Origin: WTJO01 sp965660165 | GTDB taxonomy: Bacteria > Pseudomonadota > Alphaproteobacteria > Puniceispirillales > Puniceispirillaceae | DNA length: 50,048 nt | NCBI GenBank assembly: GCA_965660165.1 | Contig: CBFHYU010000014.1 | Coordinates: 1-50,048 of the forward strand | Direction: 5' to 3' | Shown: positions 43,407 to 50,048 of the stretch, piece after piece | How the letters are laid out: each line of letters begins with the position of its first letter | Position numbering within the stretch: position 1 is the first letter of the stretch | Program-made: the position numbers and the translations under genes | Notes under the pieces: generated by a model | Seen by the model: only the letters and a program-made list of their open reading frames with translations | Databases searched by the model: none | What the model was told of the DNA's origin: nothing

Positions 43407-44974
43407 GTTAATGTGAAACTAGCGCCTGCATGCTCATTATTACTGGCGGTAAGGTTGCCCCCATGCATTTGGGCTATCTGGCGCGAGATTGACAGCCCAA
43501 GCCCAGAATGATTGCCAAATGCCTCTGTTTGTGGGCGTTCTGTATAGAATCTCTCAAAAATACGTTCTTGCAATCCCTCAGGAATACCGCGCCCTTTATC
43601 TGCTATGGTGATGCTAGCAATGTTGTCAATTACCTCAAATCTGATGGACAGCACCTCTCCATCAGGATGAAAGCTAAGCGCATTATCAATCAGATTATCC
43701 AGAATCTGGATGATGCGGCCAATATGCATTTTCACCATCACAGGCGTTTCAGCCAATGACAGATCAAATGTAACCGTTTCATGACGCTGTCTTAACATAT
43801 CAGTCCAGTTTTTGATTATTTCAGACAGGTTTGATGCGTCTGGCAACTGGCCTGTTAATTCAGCATCCAATCTGCTAGCAGATGAAATATCTGTTATCAG
43901 CCTATCCAGCCTGTTTACATCATTGACAATTACATCCATAAGCCGCCGTTGCTGATCAGGATCGTCAATACGCGAAATTGTTTCGACAGCGGATCTGAGC
44001 GAGGTAAGCGGATTTTTCAGCTCATGCGCTACGTCTGCGGCAAAGCTAGCAGTTGCTTTTATTCGGTTTTGAAGCTCTTGTGTCATGGCCACCAATGAAG
44101 AGGATAGCTGGCCAATTTCATCTCGCCTGCCATCAAGTCCTTTCAGGCTGGCGGTTACATCTTTGGTCTGGCGCAATGTGTCCGCCGCTGAGGCAAGAAA
44201 TAGAACAGGTCTTATAATGGATTTTGATAGATAAAAGCCAAGCCCAATAGTGACAAATAACACCCCAAAAAACACAATGAAAAAGGTACGATTCACATCA
44301 TTGATCTTGCGCTCAATTGACCTGCCAACTGTTGTGATAAGTAGCGCGCCCTTGATCACCCGTAAATCTGCCACAGGCACGCTTACCGATAAGACAAGTT
44401 CGCCTCGGGGGGTAAGAAACACATTGCGGACAAGCTGGCCTGAAAGGGCGGCCGCCAAATCAGGTAACTGGCGCGCATGGCGCACTGCATTGATATTGAT
44501 AATTTCGATATCTGGGCGGCCAGCCAGCCCCTCAAAACGTCTCATTAACTGCTCATGAAGCTGTCTGAAAACACGCTCATGATATTCATCTTCTTGATTT
44601 CGTTTCAGTCTGATTTGCGGGCGGCCACCTGCTAGGCGTTGCGTATCTGCTATCATTGAGCCGTTCGGATCAAACACACGTGCGCGCAGGCTTGAGCGAT
44701 AGCCCACAAGCGGCAGAAGTTGCCCCATCGTCTCAATAGATAGCTGGCGCGGTGAATTTGGAAATCTGCGTGCTTCTTCTAGCGCCAATGAGCGCGCCAT
44801 CGTTAGCCCCTGCCGCTCAAGCGCATCAAGCTCAGCTTCTATCAGCGTGATGCGGTAGCTATCTATCGCCAGAAAGCCTGCTAAAAACACAAATAATGGA
44901 AAGATCATAATAGCAAGAATACGTACGGTAAGCAGGCTGATGCCTTTCCGCTGTATCGTGAGCTTGCTAATCAT
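43388..44974 (-). CDS. chvG: Sensor histidine kinase ChvG (ExoS)
   Basis: A 528-residue membrane sensor from the ATG at 44974 (AGGTG upstream; the frame opens 16 codons earlier). The first helix is at about 15-36, followed by a periplasmic domain of about 230 residues, and the second helix is near RTFFIVFFGVLFVTIGLGFY. HAMP follows, then the phosphoacceptor His in FAADVAHELKNPLTSLRSAVE, and the ATP-binding N, G1 and G2 boxes (NLIDNALSFHP, DKGRGIP, GLGLSIS). In rhizobia ChvG responds to acid and envelope stress. It follows chvI, its response regulator, by 85 bases. Confidence 0.94.
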   Translation of the reverse strand: MISKLTIQRKGISLLTVRILAIMIFPLFVFLAGFLAIDSYRITLIEAELDALERQGLTMARSLALEEARRFPNSPRQLSIETMGQLLPLVGYRSSLRARVFDPNGSMIADTQRLAGGRPQIRLKRNQEDEYHERVFRQLHEQLMRRFEGLAGRPDIEIININAVRHARQLPDLAAALSGQLVRNVFLTPRGELVLSVSVPVADLRVIKGALLITTVGRSIERKINDVNRTFFIVFFGVLFVTIGLGFYLSKSIIRPVLFLASAADTLRQTKDVTASLKGLDGRRDEIGQLSSSLVAMTQELQNRIKATASFAADVAHELKNPLTSLRSAVETISRIDDPDQQRRLMDVIVNDVNRLDRLITDISSASRLDAELTGQLPDASNLSEIIKNWTDMLRQRHETVTFDLSLAETPVMVKMHIGRIIQILDNLIDNALSFHPDGEVLSIRFEVIDNIASITIADKGRGIPEGLQERIFERFYTERPQTEAFGNHSGLGLSISRQIAQMHGGNLTASNNEHAGASFTLTLPIAS

Positions 44975-45059
44975 CTTGCACCTATTTTGCTGGCTGTGTA
45001 TACCATGCCGCCTGCCTATCACTAGATAATAGCTGTGATAGCCCTAGCATGCCAGATGT

Positions 45060-45758
45060 TTAGTCTTGTGGGTCCTTTAGGCGATAGCCTGCACCATATA
45101 ATGTTTCAATCTCATCAAAACTATTATCATGCCGTTTGAATTTTTTCCGTATCCGTTTGATATGGCTGTCAATCGTTCTGTCATCAACATCCATATTATC
45201 AGGATAGGCTGCATCCATCAGCACATGACGCTGTTTCACATGGCCAGGACGTGCTGCCAATTCGGCAAGTAGCATAAATTCGGTCAGAGTAAGCTTGACC
45301 TCCTTGCCTTTCCATTTACAAGAATAGCTTTCTGGATTGAGACTAAGATGGCCTCTATTCACCACGCTTTGAGGCTGAGCGCTGATGCTAGAGGCAGAGG
45401 TTCTGCGCAAAAGTGCATTGATACGGGCTATCAATAATTTCTGGGAAAATGGCTTTGTGATATAATCATCTGCGCCCAACTCAAAGCCAACCGCCTCGTC
45501 AATTTCATCATCTTTACTGGTCAGGAAAATCACAGGCAAATCGCTTTTAGCGCGAATTTTCTTCAACATTTCAGTGCCCGTAAGTTTAGGCATTTTAATA
45601 TCAAGCACAGCAAGGTCTGGCGGATTGCGCATCATCTCAATCATCGCCATCTCGCTATCGAAAAAAGATATTACATCAAATCCCTCTGCCTCAAGTGCAA
45701 CAGAAACAGACGCCAAAATATTTTGATCATCATCAACAAGCATTAACCGTGCAGCCAT
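45060..45758 (-). CDS. chvI: Response regulator ChvI
   Basis: A 232-residue OmpR-class regulator. The receiver domain has acidic residues VDDD near the N-terminus, the phosphoacceptor Asp in LAVLDIKMPKLTG (about 54), Thr in IFLTSKDD and Lys in DYITKPF. The winged-helix domain has LTLTEFMLLAELAARPGHV and DRTIDSHIKRIRKKF then a C-terminal LYGAGYRL. Paired with ChvG; together they control envelope and surface polysaccharide genes in relatives. First of the chvI-chvG-rapZ run. Confidence 0.95.
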   Translation of the reverse strand: MAARLMLVDDDQNILASVSVALEAEGFDVISFFDSEMAMIEMMRNPPDLAVLDIKMPKLTGTEMLKKIRAKSDLPVIFLTSKDDEIDEAVGFELGADDYITKPFSQKLLIARINALLRRTSASSISAQPQSVVNRGHLSLNPESYSCKWKGKEVKLTLTEFMLLAELAARPGHVKQRHVLMDAAYPDNMDVDDRTIDSHIKRIRKKFKRHDNSFDEIETLYGAGYRLKDPQD

Positions 45759-45852
45759 TACCTCGCCCTTCTTGCCAGCTCATATATCGTTCATACATTT
45801 CAGCATATCAGTATGCGGCAGATGCAGGGTGGAAAAAAGGCCTATTTATGAC

Positions 45853-45887
45853 AAAAAAAAGGCAGGGAAGATTAGTGCGCGTCTGCC
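45853..45887 (-). terminator. Rho-independent terminator overlapping the polA 3' end
   Basis: On the minus strand GGCAG (45883-45887) pairs with CTGCC (45861-45865) and is followed by eight T residues (45853-45860). The left arm lies inside the last codons of polA and the stop codon is in the loop. The stem is short, so strength is uncertain. Confidence 0.6.
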
Positions 45888-48727
45888 CAGCTTTTCGCCA
45901 TTCCTGCCTCAACAATAAGCGGCACAGATAAATCAACTACTGGCTGGTGAGCAGATTGCATTACCCTAATTATCACCTGTTTCGCTGTTTCTGCCTGCTC
46001 GTCTGGCACTTCAAATATCAGCTCATCATGCACCTGCAATAGCATTGATGCAGAGAGGTTTTCTGAGGCTAGCGCATCTGGCAGTCTGATCATGGCACGT
46101 TTGATAATATCTGCGGCACTTCCCTGAATTGGGGCGTTAATCGCCTGACGCTCTGCAAATGCGCGCACTGCCCCGTTTGAGGAGGCAATTTGTTGAATGT
46201 GAATTTTTCTGCCAAAAAGCGTTTTCACAAACAGATGTTCTTTCGCAAATTGTTTGGCCTCATCCATATAGGCCTGAATACCGGGAAATTTTTCAAAATA
46301 GGCACCAATATATTGCCCTGCTTCTGATCTGCCAATAGATAGCTGACGTGCCAGCCCAAACGCAGATATGCCATAGATTATCCCAAAATTGATTGCCTTT
46401 GCTTTGCGTCTGGTCTCGCCATCCATCTGCTCAAGCGGAATCCCAAACACCTCAGAGGCTGTCTGGGCATGAATATCCACCCCGCTCTTAAAGGCATCAA
46501 GCATAGAGGCTTCTTTGGCAACATGGGCAACTAGCCGCAATTCTATTTGGCTATAATCTGCTGAAATAAGCTGATGCCCCTCTTTGGCAATAAAGGCATT
46601 TCTGATTTGCCGTCCTTCTTGGGTGCGAATAGGGATATTTTGCAAATTTGGCTCAGATGAAGATAGCCTGCCTGTTGAGGCGCCTACCATTGAAAATGAG
46701 GTATGCACCCGTTGGGTATTTTGGTTTAGACTGGCTGTTAGCGCATCTGTATAGGTTGATTTCAGCTTGGCAAGCTGGCGATAATCAAGCACAAGCTTGG
46801 CAATCTCAATACCTGTTGCGGCCATATCTTCTAGAATATCTGCCCCTGTGCTATAGGCGCCTGTTTTGGATTTTTTGGGCGCAGGATAGCCTAGCTTGTC
46901 AAATAAAATACCGCCTAGCTGTTTAGGTGATGCAATATTAAACGGCTCACCCGCAGCGCCATGAATATCTGTTTCAAGCGCCGCCATCCGCACCGCAAAT
47001 TCATTTGAAAGCTGGCGTAAAAACCCGACATCAAGGCTAATCCCCTGCTGTTCCATCCCTGCAAGCACAGAAATTAGCGGGCGTTCAAGCCGTTCATACA
47101 CATCTGCCATGCCTTCTCTGGCAAGTCTTGGCTTTAGCATCATCCACAGCCGCAAGCATATATCTGCATCTTCAGCCGCATAGCTACATGCCGCGTCAAG
47201 CGGGACATGGCTAAAGGGGATTTGTTTAACGCCTTTGCCGCAAATATCTTCATATTTTATGGTCTGATGACCAAGCATATTCATTGCCAGCGCATCTAGC
47301 CCATGACGGTCTGTTCTGCCAGCATCTAACACATAAGACAGGCACATCGTATCATCTATTGGCGTCAGAGAAATCCCGCCATTATGCGGATATGACAGCA
47401 CATGACTATCATATTTCAGATTATGCCCGATTTTTAGCACCGCAGGATCATGGAATAACGGCGCTAGCACCGCCATTGCCTGAGCTATGTCTATCTGCTC
47501 AAGCGGGGTGGAGGCAATAGTATCTTCTGGCGAGAAATCAAACCCATCAGCAGGCGCACTATCTGGATGGCAATGACGTAGCGGAATATAACAGGCGCGA
47601 CCTGGTGCAGTAGCAAGCGATATCCCCACCAACTCTGCTTCAGCTGCATTGAGCGAGCTGGTTTCTGTATCAATTGCCACAAAGCCTTGCGCCTTTGCCT
47701 CTGCCGCCCATGCTGACAGCATATCAAGGCGTGTCACAAGCTGATAATCTGTCTGTTCTGGTTGAGGCGGCATGATAGGGCTTAGCCCGTCTGTAGCGCT
47801 ATCTTGGCTAGTATGCGCAGAAGTCGGGACATGCTGAGGCGGCGGAGCGTTATTTGCGGCATCGCCAAGCGCTAGCAACAGCGAGTTAAATCCTTGCGCC
47901 CGTAAAAAAGACACAAGGCTATCATCATCACGCGGCTTTTGGGCAAGCTGTTCTATCGAATAGGGAAGCTCAACATCATCTTTTAGGCTAACAAGCTGTC
48001 TGGATATCCGCGCCTGTTCAGCAAAATTCACCAGATTTTCTCGGCGTTTAGGCTGTTTAATCGTGTCTGCCTGTGCCAGCAACGTATCAAGATCACCAAA
48101 TTGGTTGATCAGCTCGGCGGCAGTTTTCACCCCAATGCCTGGCACGCCTGGCACATTATCTGTTGAATCGCCTGCCAGTGCCTGAACATCAATCACCTTT
48201 TCAGGCCCTACCCCAAATTTTTCCCTCACCTCATCTGCCCCAATCGGGCGCTGTTTCATTGGGTCAAGCATAGATACATGGCGATTGACAAGCTGCATCA
48301 AATCCTTGTCTGAGGAAATAATCACGCATGGCATTTCAGCCTCGCTTGCCTGTCTGGCATAGCTAGCGATAATATCATCTGCTTCAAAGCCAGCCATCTC
48401 TATAGCAGGAAGGCTGAGCGCAATCGTAGCATCTCGCACCAATGAGAATTGCGGCACTAGCTCGTCAGGTGGCTCTGAGCGGTTCGCCTTATAATCAGGG
48501 TAGATATCATTGCGAAAGGTTCGGCGACCTGCATCAAATATCACCGCAATATGAGATGGCTGAAGATCAGATAACAGCTTCATCAGCATTTTTGTAAAGC
48601 CAAAGACAGCATTTATCGGTGTGCCATCTTGGCGATTCATCATTGGCAAGCCATGAAACGCCCGAAAAATATAGCCAGAGCCATCAACAAGCACCAACTG
48701 ATCATTTTGCTGTTCTGATGAGGCCAT
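45872..48727 (-). CDS. polA: DNA polymerase I
   Basis: A 951-residue three-domain polymerase for Okazaki fragment processing and repair. The 5'-3' exonuclease starts LVDGSGYIFRAFHGLP and contains ISSDKDLMQLV and DVQALAGDSTDNVPGVPG. The 3'-5' proofreading domain is intact: AIDTETSSL, IGHNLKYDSHVL and YAAEDADICLRLW. The polymerase motifs are A (SADYSQIELRLVAH), B (RRKAKAINFGIIYG) and C (LLQVHDELIFEVP). Many marine alphaproteobacteria have the same arrangement. It lies behind the CHCC zinc-finger gene, 13 bases away, and ends in a terminator. Confidence 0.98.
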   Translation of the reverse strand: MASSEQQNDQLVLVDGSGYIFRAFHGLPMMNRQDGTPINAVFGFTKMLMKLLSDLQPSHIAVIFDAGRRTFRNDIYPDYKANRSEPPDELVPQFSLVRDATIALSLPAIEMAGFEADDIIASYARQASEAEMPCVIISSDKDLMQLVNRHVSMLDPMKQRPIGADEVREKFGVGPEKVIDVQALAGDSTDNVPGVPGIGVKTAAELINQFGDLDTLLAQADTIKQPKRRENLVNFAEQARISRQLVSLKDDVELPYSIEQLAQKPRDDDSLVSFLRAQGFNSLLLALGDAANNAPPPQHVPTSAHTSQDSATDGLSPIMPPQPEQTDYQLVTRLDMLSAWAAEAKAQGFVAIDTETSSLNAAEAELVGISLATAPGRACYIPLRHCHPDSAPADGFDFSPEDTIASTPLEQIDIAQAMAVLAPLFHDPAVLKIGHNLKYDSHVLSYPHNGGISLTPIDDTMCLSYVLDAGRTDRHGLDALAMNMLGHQTIKYEDICGKGVKQIPFSHVPLDAACSYAAEDADICLRLWMMLKPRLAREGMADVYERLERPLISVLAGMEQQGISLDVGFLRQLSNEFAVRMAALETDIHGAAGEPFNIASPKQLGGILFDKLGYPAPKKSKTGAYSTGADILEDMAATGIEIAKLVLDYRQLAKLKSTYTDALTASLNQNTQRVHTSFSMVGASTGRLSSSEPNLQNIPIRTQEGRQIRNAFIAKEGHQLISADYSQIELRLVAHVAKEASMLDAFKSGVDIHAQTASEVFGIPLEQMDGETRRKAKAINFGIIYGISAFGLARQLSIGRSEAGQYIGAYFEKFPGIQAYMDEAKQFAKEHLFVKTLFGRKIHIQQIASSNGAVRAFAERQAINAPIQGSAADIIKRAMIRLPDALASENLSASMLLQVHDELIFEVPDEQAETAKQVIIRVMQSAHQPVVDLSVPLIVEAGMAKSWADAH

Positions 48728-48740
48728 GCTTTATCTGCGC

Positions 48741-48974
48741 CTAGCTAGCAGGTGCCACAAAATGACGCGAGCAATAAGGACAACTTATCGCGCTACTGCC
48801 ATTGGGTTGAGCGGTCAGGGTCAACCAGACTTGCGGATGCCCAAGCGCCCCGCCGCCGCCATTACACGCAACGCGCGATGTGCCCGCAGCCACTGTGACG
48901 CTGGTATGCGTGTTCTCAGATGTGCCTGAATTAGATGTTTCAGAAGAATTAGGCTGTGAAAGGCTTTGTGTCAT
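48741..48974 (-). CDS. CHCC-type zinc-finger protein
   Basis: A 77-residue protein whose last 45 residues match the zf-CHCC family related to the mitochondrial complex I subunit NDUFS6. The zinc ligands are Cys in RVACNGGGGALGHPQVWLTL, the His of that segment, and CPYC near the end, followed by SRHFV. The first 30 residues are rich in Ser, Thr and Asn and look disordered. A role in complex I assembly is suggested only by homology. It lies directly upstream of polA. Confidence 0.88.
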   Translation of the reverse strand: MTQSLSQPNSSETSNSGTSENTHTSVTVAAGTSRVACNGGGGALGHPQVWLTLTAQPNGSSAISCPYCSRHFVAPAS

Positions 48975-49089
48975 AACACGTCTCTTAAGATGATTAGATG
49001 CGCTTCTGGCGCTAGGTTAACATTCTCACTAGTGATAGCATAGATTGGCCAGACCATAAAATTCTAAATTGGGGAGATTACCTGTCATT

Positions 49090-49479
49090 ATGGATATTTT
49101 GCTAGCCCAACCCTCGCCCGTGCCTGTGCATGCGCTGGCTGCACTTGCCGCCATTATCTTAGGCGCAGTCCAGCTTGCTATGCCAAAAGGCACTAATATG
49201 CACCGCGTTATCGGGCGGCTATGGGTCGGGCTTATGGCGATAGTCGCGCTAAGCTCATTTTGTATTTTTGAGATTAGAGTGTGGGGGCTGTTTAGCCCTA
49301 TTCACTTGTTAAGCCTGTTTACGCTGGCGGCGCTGGTTGAGGCGGTAAGAAGCGCACGCATAGGCAAGATAGCGCGGCATAAAACCGCCATGCAGGCATT
49401 ATATGCGCTGGCGCTGTTGCTAACAGGGCTGCTCACATTATGGCCAGGCCGCGTCATGCACCAGATAGTGTTTGGGTGA
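49090..49479 (+). CDS. DUF2306 family membrane protein
   Basis: A 129-residue protein with four hydrophobic helices: about 10-30, 42-60, 68-85 and 102-118. The loop motif GTNMHRVIGRLWVGLM and the later ARHKTAMQALY (conserved His and Lys) are typical of DUF2306. Function unknown. The ATG at 49090 follows a GGGGAG sequence by 13 bases; the frame also opens at a TTG seven codons earlier. It stands alone between the polA group and tRNA-Arg. Confidence 0.8.
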   Translation: MDILLAQPSPVPVHALAALAAIILGAVQLAMPKGTNMHRVIGRLWVGLMAIVALSSFCIFEIRVWGLFSPIHLLSLFTLAALVEAVRSARIGKIARHKTAMQALYALALLLTGLLTLWPGRVMHQIVFG

Positions 49480-49632
49480 TGAGGGGCGCAAGATGTGGGG
49501 GCTAGATATAGGTGAATATCAACGGTTATCCCTTTTGAGAAGTGTTGATGCGAAAGCTGAACCCTAGCCAGCCTAGCCAATGTGATTTAGGGTGTTCACA
49601 ACAGGGGCAGTTGCAGTGTATAACACAAATAC

Positions 49633-49709
<77 letters not shown>

Positions 49710-49857
49710 TTTCTTCATATTTTTCAATATTTTAATAATACCATCAGTTATGTATAATAGTATAGTGTAGACTTTACTACTTTTTGACACTATTTTTTAT
49801 GCATTGCAGTTCGATGATTCGACTGTAATTGCGATATAAAATTGACGAGTAGTTGAG

Positions 49858-50048
49858 TTGAACGGCACTGAAGATACTGAAAAGAAAAAGCACAAAACTG
49901 TGCCAATTGCTGATAGCAAATCGTATATCAGCGGCTACCCACGCAAACTCACACTCTATAAATCAAATGCCAGTCCTTATTTTTGGGTGCGTTATTACGC
50001 TGATGGCAAGATCATAAAACGAAGCACAAAGACCGAAAGCAAAAGGGA
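49858..50048 (+). CDS. int: Phage-type tyrosine recombinase (integrase), 5' part only
   Basis: An open frame that runs off the right edge, 63 codons visible. It contains PRKLTLYKSNASPYFWVRYY followed by ADGKIIKRSTKT, the N-terminal SAM-like/AP2-type arm-binding beginning of phage and island integrases. No ATG is available after the in-frame stop at 49843; the likely start is TTG at 49858, giving MNGTEDTEKKKH at the N-terminus. The catalytic domain (R, H, R, Y) would be beyond the window. Its position just after tRNA-Arg and in the same direction is the standard layout of an island integrated at the tRNA 3' end. It could also be a decayed copy. Confidence 0.8.
   Translation, partial: MNGTEDTEKKKHKTVPIADSKSYISGYPRKLTLYKSNASPYFWVRYYADGKIIKRSTKTESKR

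Overview
The window looks like chromosomal DNA of a marine alphaproteobacterium, probably of the SAR116 (Puniceispirillales) type. The lineage is inferred, not seen. It rests on alphaproteobacterial hallmark genes and order: a TIGR02300-type acidic zinc protein, aroA-cmk-rpsA-ihfB-lapA-trpF-trpB-trpA-accD-folC, lptC-lptA-lptB behind a short RNase D, an Irr-like Fur protein, ChvG/ChvI-RapZ-AhcY, addA/addB, and a CHCC zinc-finger protein beside polA. Base composition looks mid-40s percent GC by eye (not counted). TTG starts are frequent.

Layout. 1-164: truncated Phd/YefM-type antitoxin. 253-8137: a leftward sugar operon in the order of the rhizobial aglEFGAK alpha-glucoside system (binding protein, two permeases, GH13 alpha-glucosidase, ATPase) with a GH1 beta-glucosidase added at the end. 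8472-11299: two EamA-family exporters and an aldo/keto reductase. 11523-14387: Gfo/Idh/MocA oxidoreductase, SDR dehydrogenase and glucokinase. 14444-17217: Irr-like regulator and KatG, with a perfect palindrome at the regulator's start. 17375-21135: nitroreductase, RNase D and lptCAB. 21132-22351: an AT-rich stretch with two small genes, a wrecked HTH/cytosine methyltransferase gene and tRNA-Ala. 22490-33267: the aroA to folC housekeeping block. 33322-42254, all leftward: trxA, addB-addA, tsaE and ahcY. 42365-48974, leftward: rapZ, chvG/chvI, polA and a CHCC zinc-finger protein. 49090-50048: a DUF2306 membrane protein, tRNA-Arg(CCG) and the 5' end of a tyrosine-recombinase-type integrase cut by the window end.

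How it fits together. Glucosides enter through the ABC system, are hydrolysed inside the cell to glucose and phosphorylated by the nearby glucokinase, so no sugar PTS is needed. The two places where alphaproteobacteria usually carry PTS(Ntr) genes (between chvG, rapZ and ahcY, and behind lptB) lack hprK, EIIA, HPr, rpoN and ptsN here. Most of the window is ordinary housekeeping DNA. The non-ordinary spots are the methyltransferase relic at tRNA-Ala, the integrase at tRNA-Arg that probably opens a genomic island beyond the right edge, the palindrome at irr, and a few structured intergenic regions. I saw no complete new multi-gene system inside the window.
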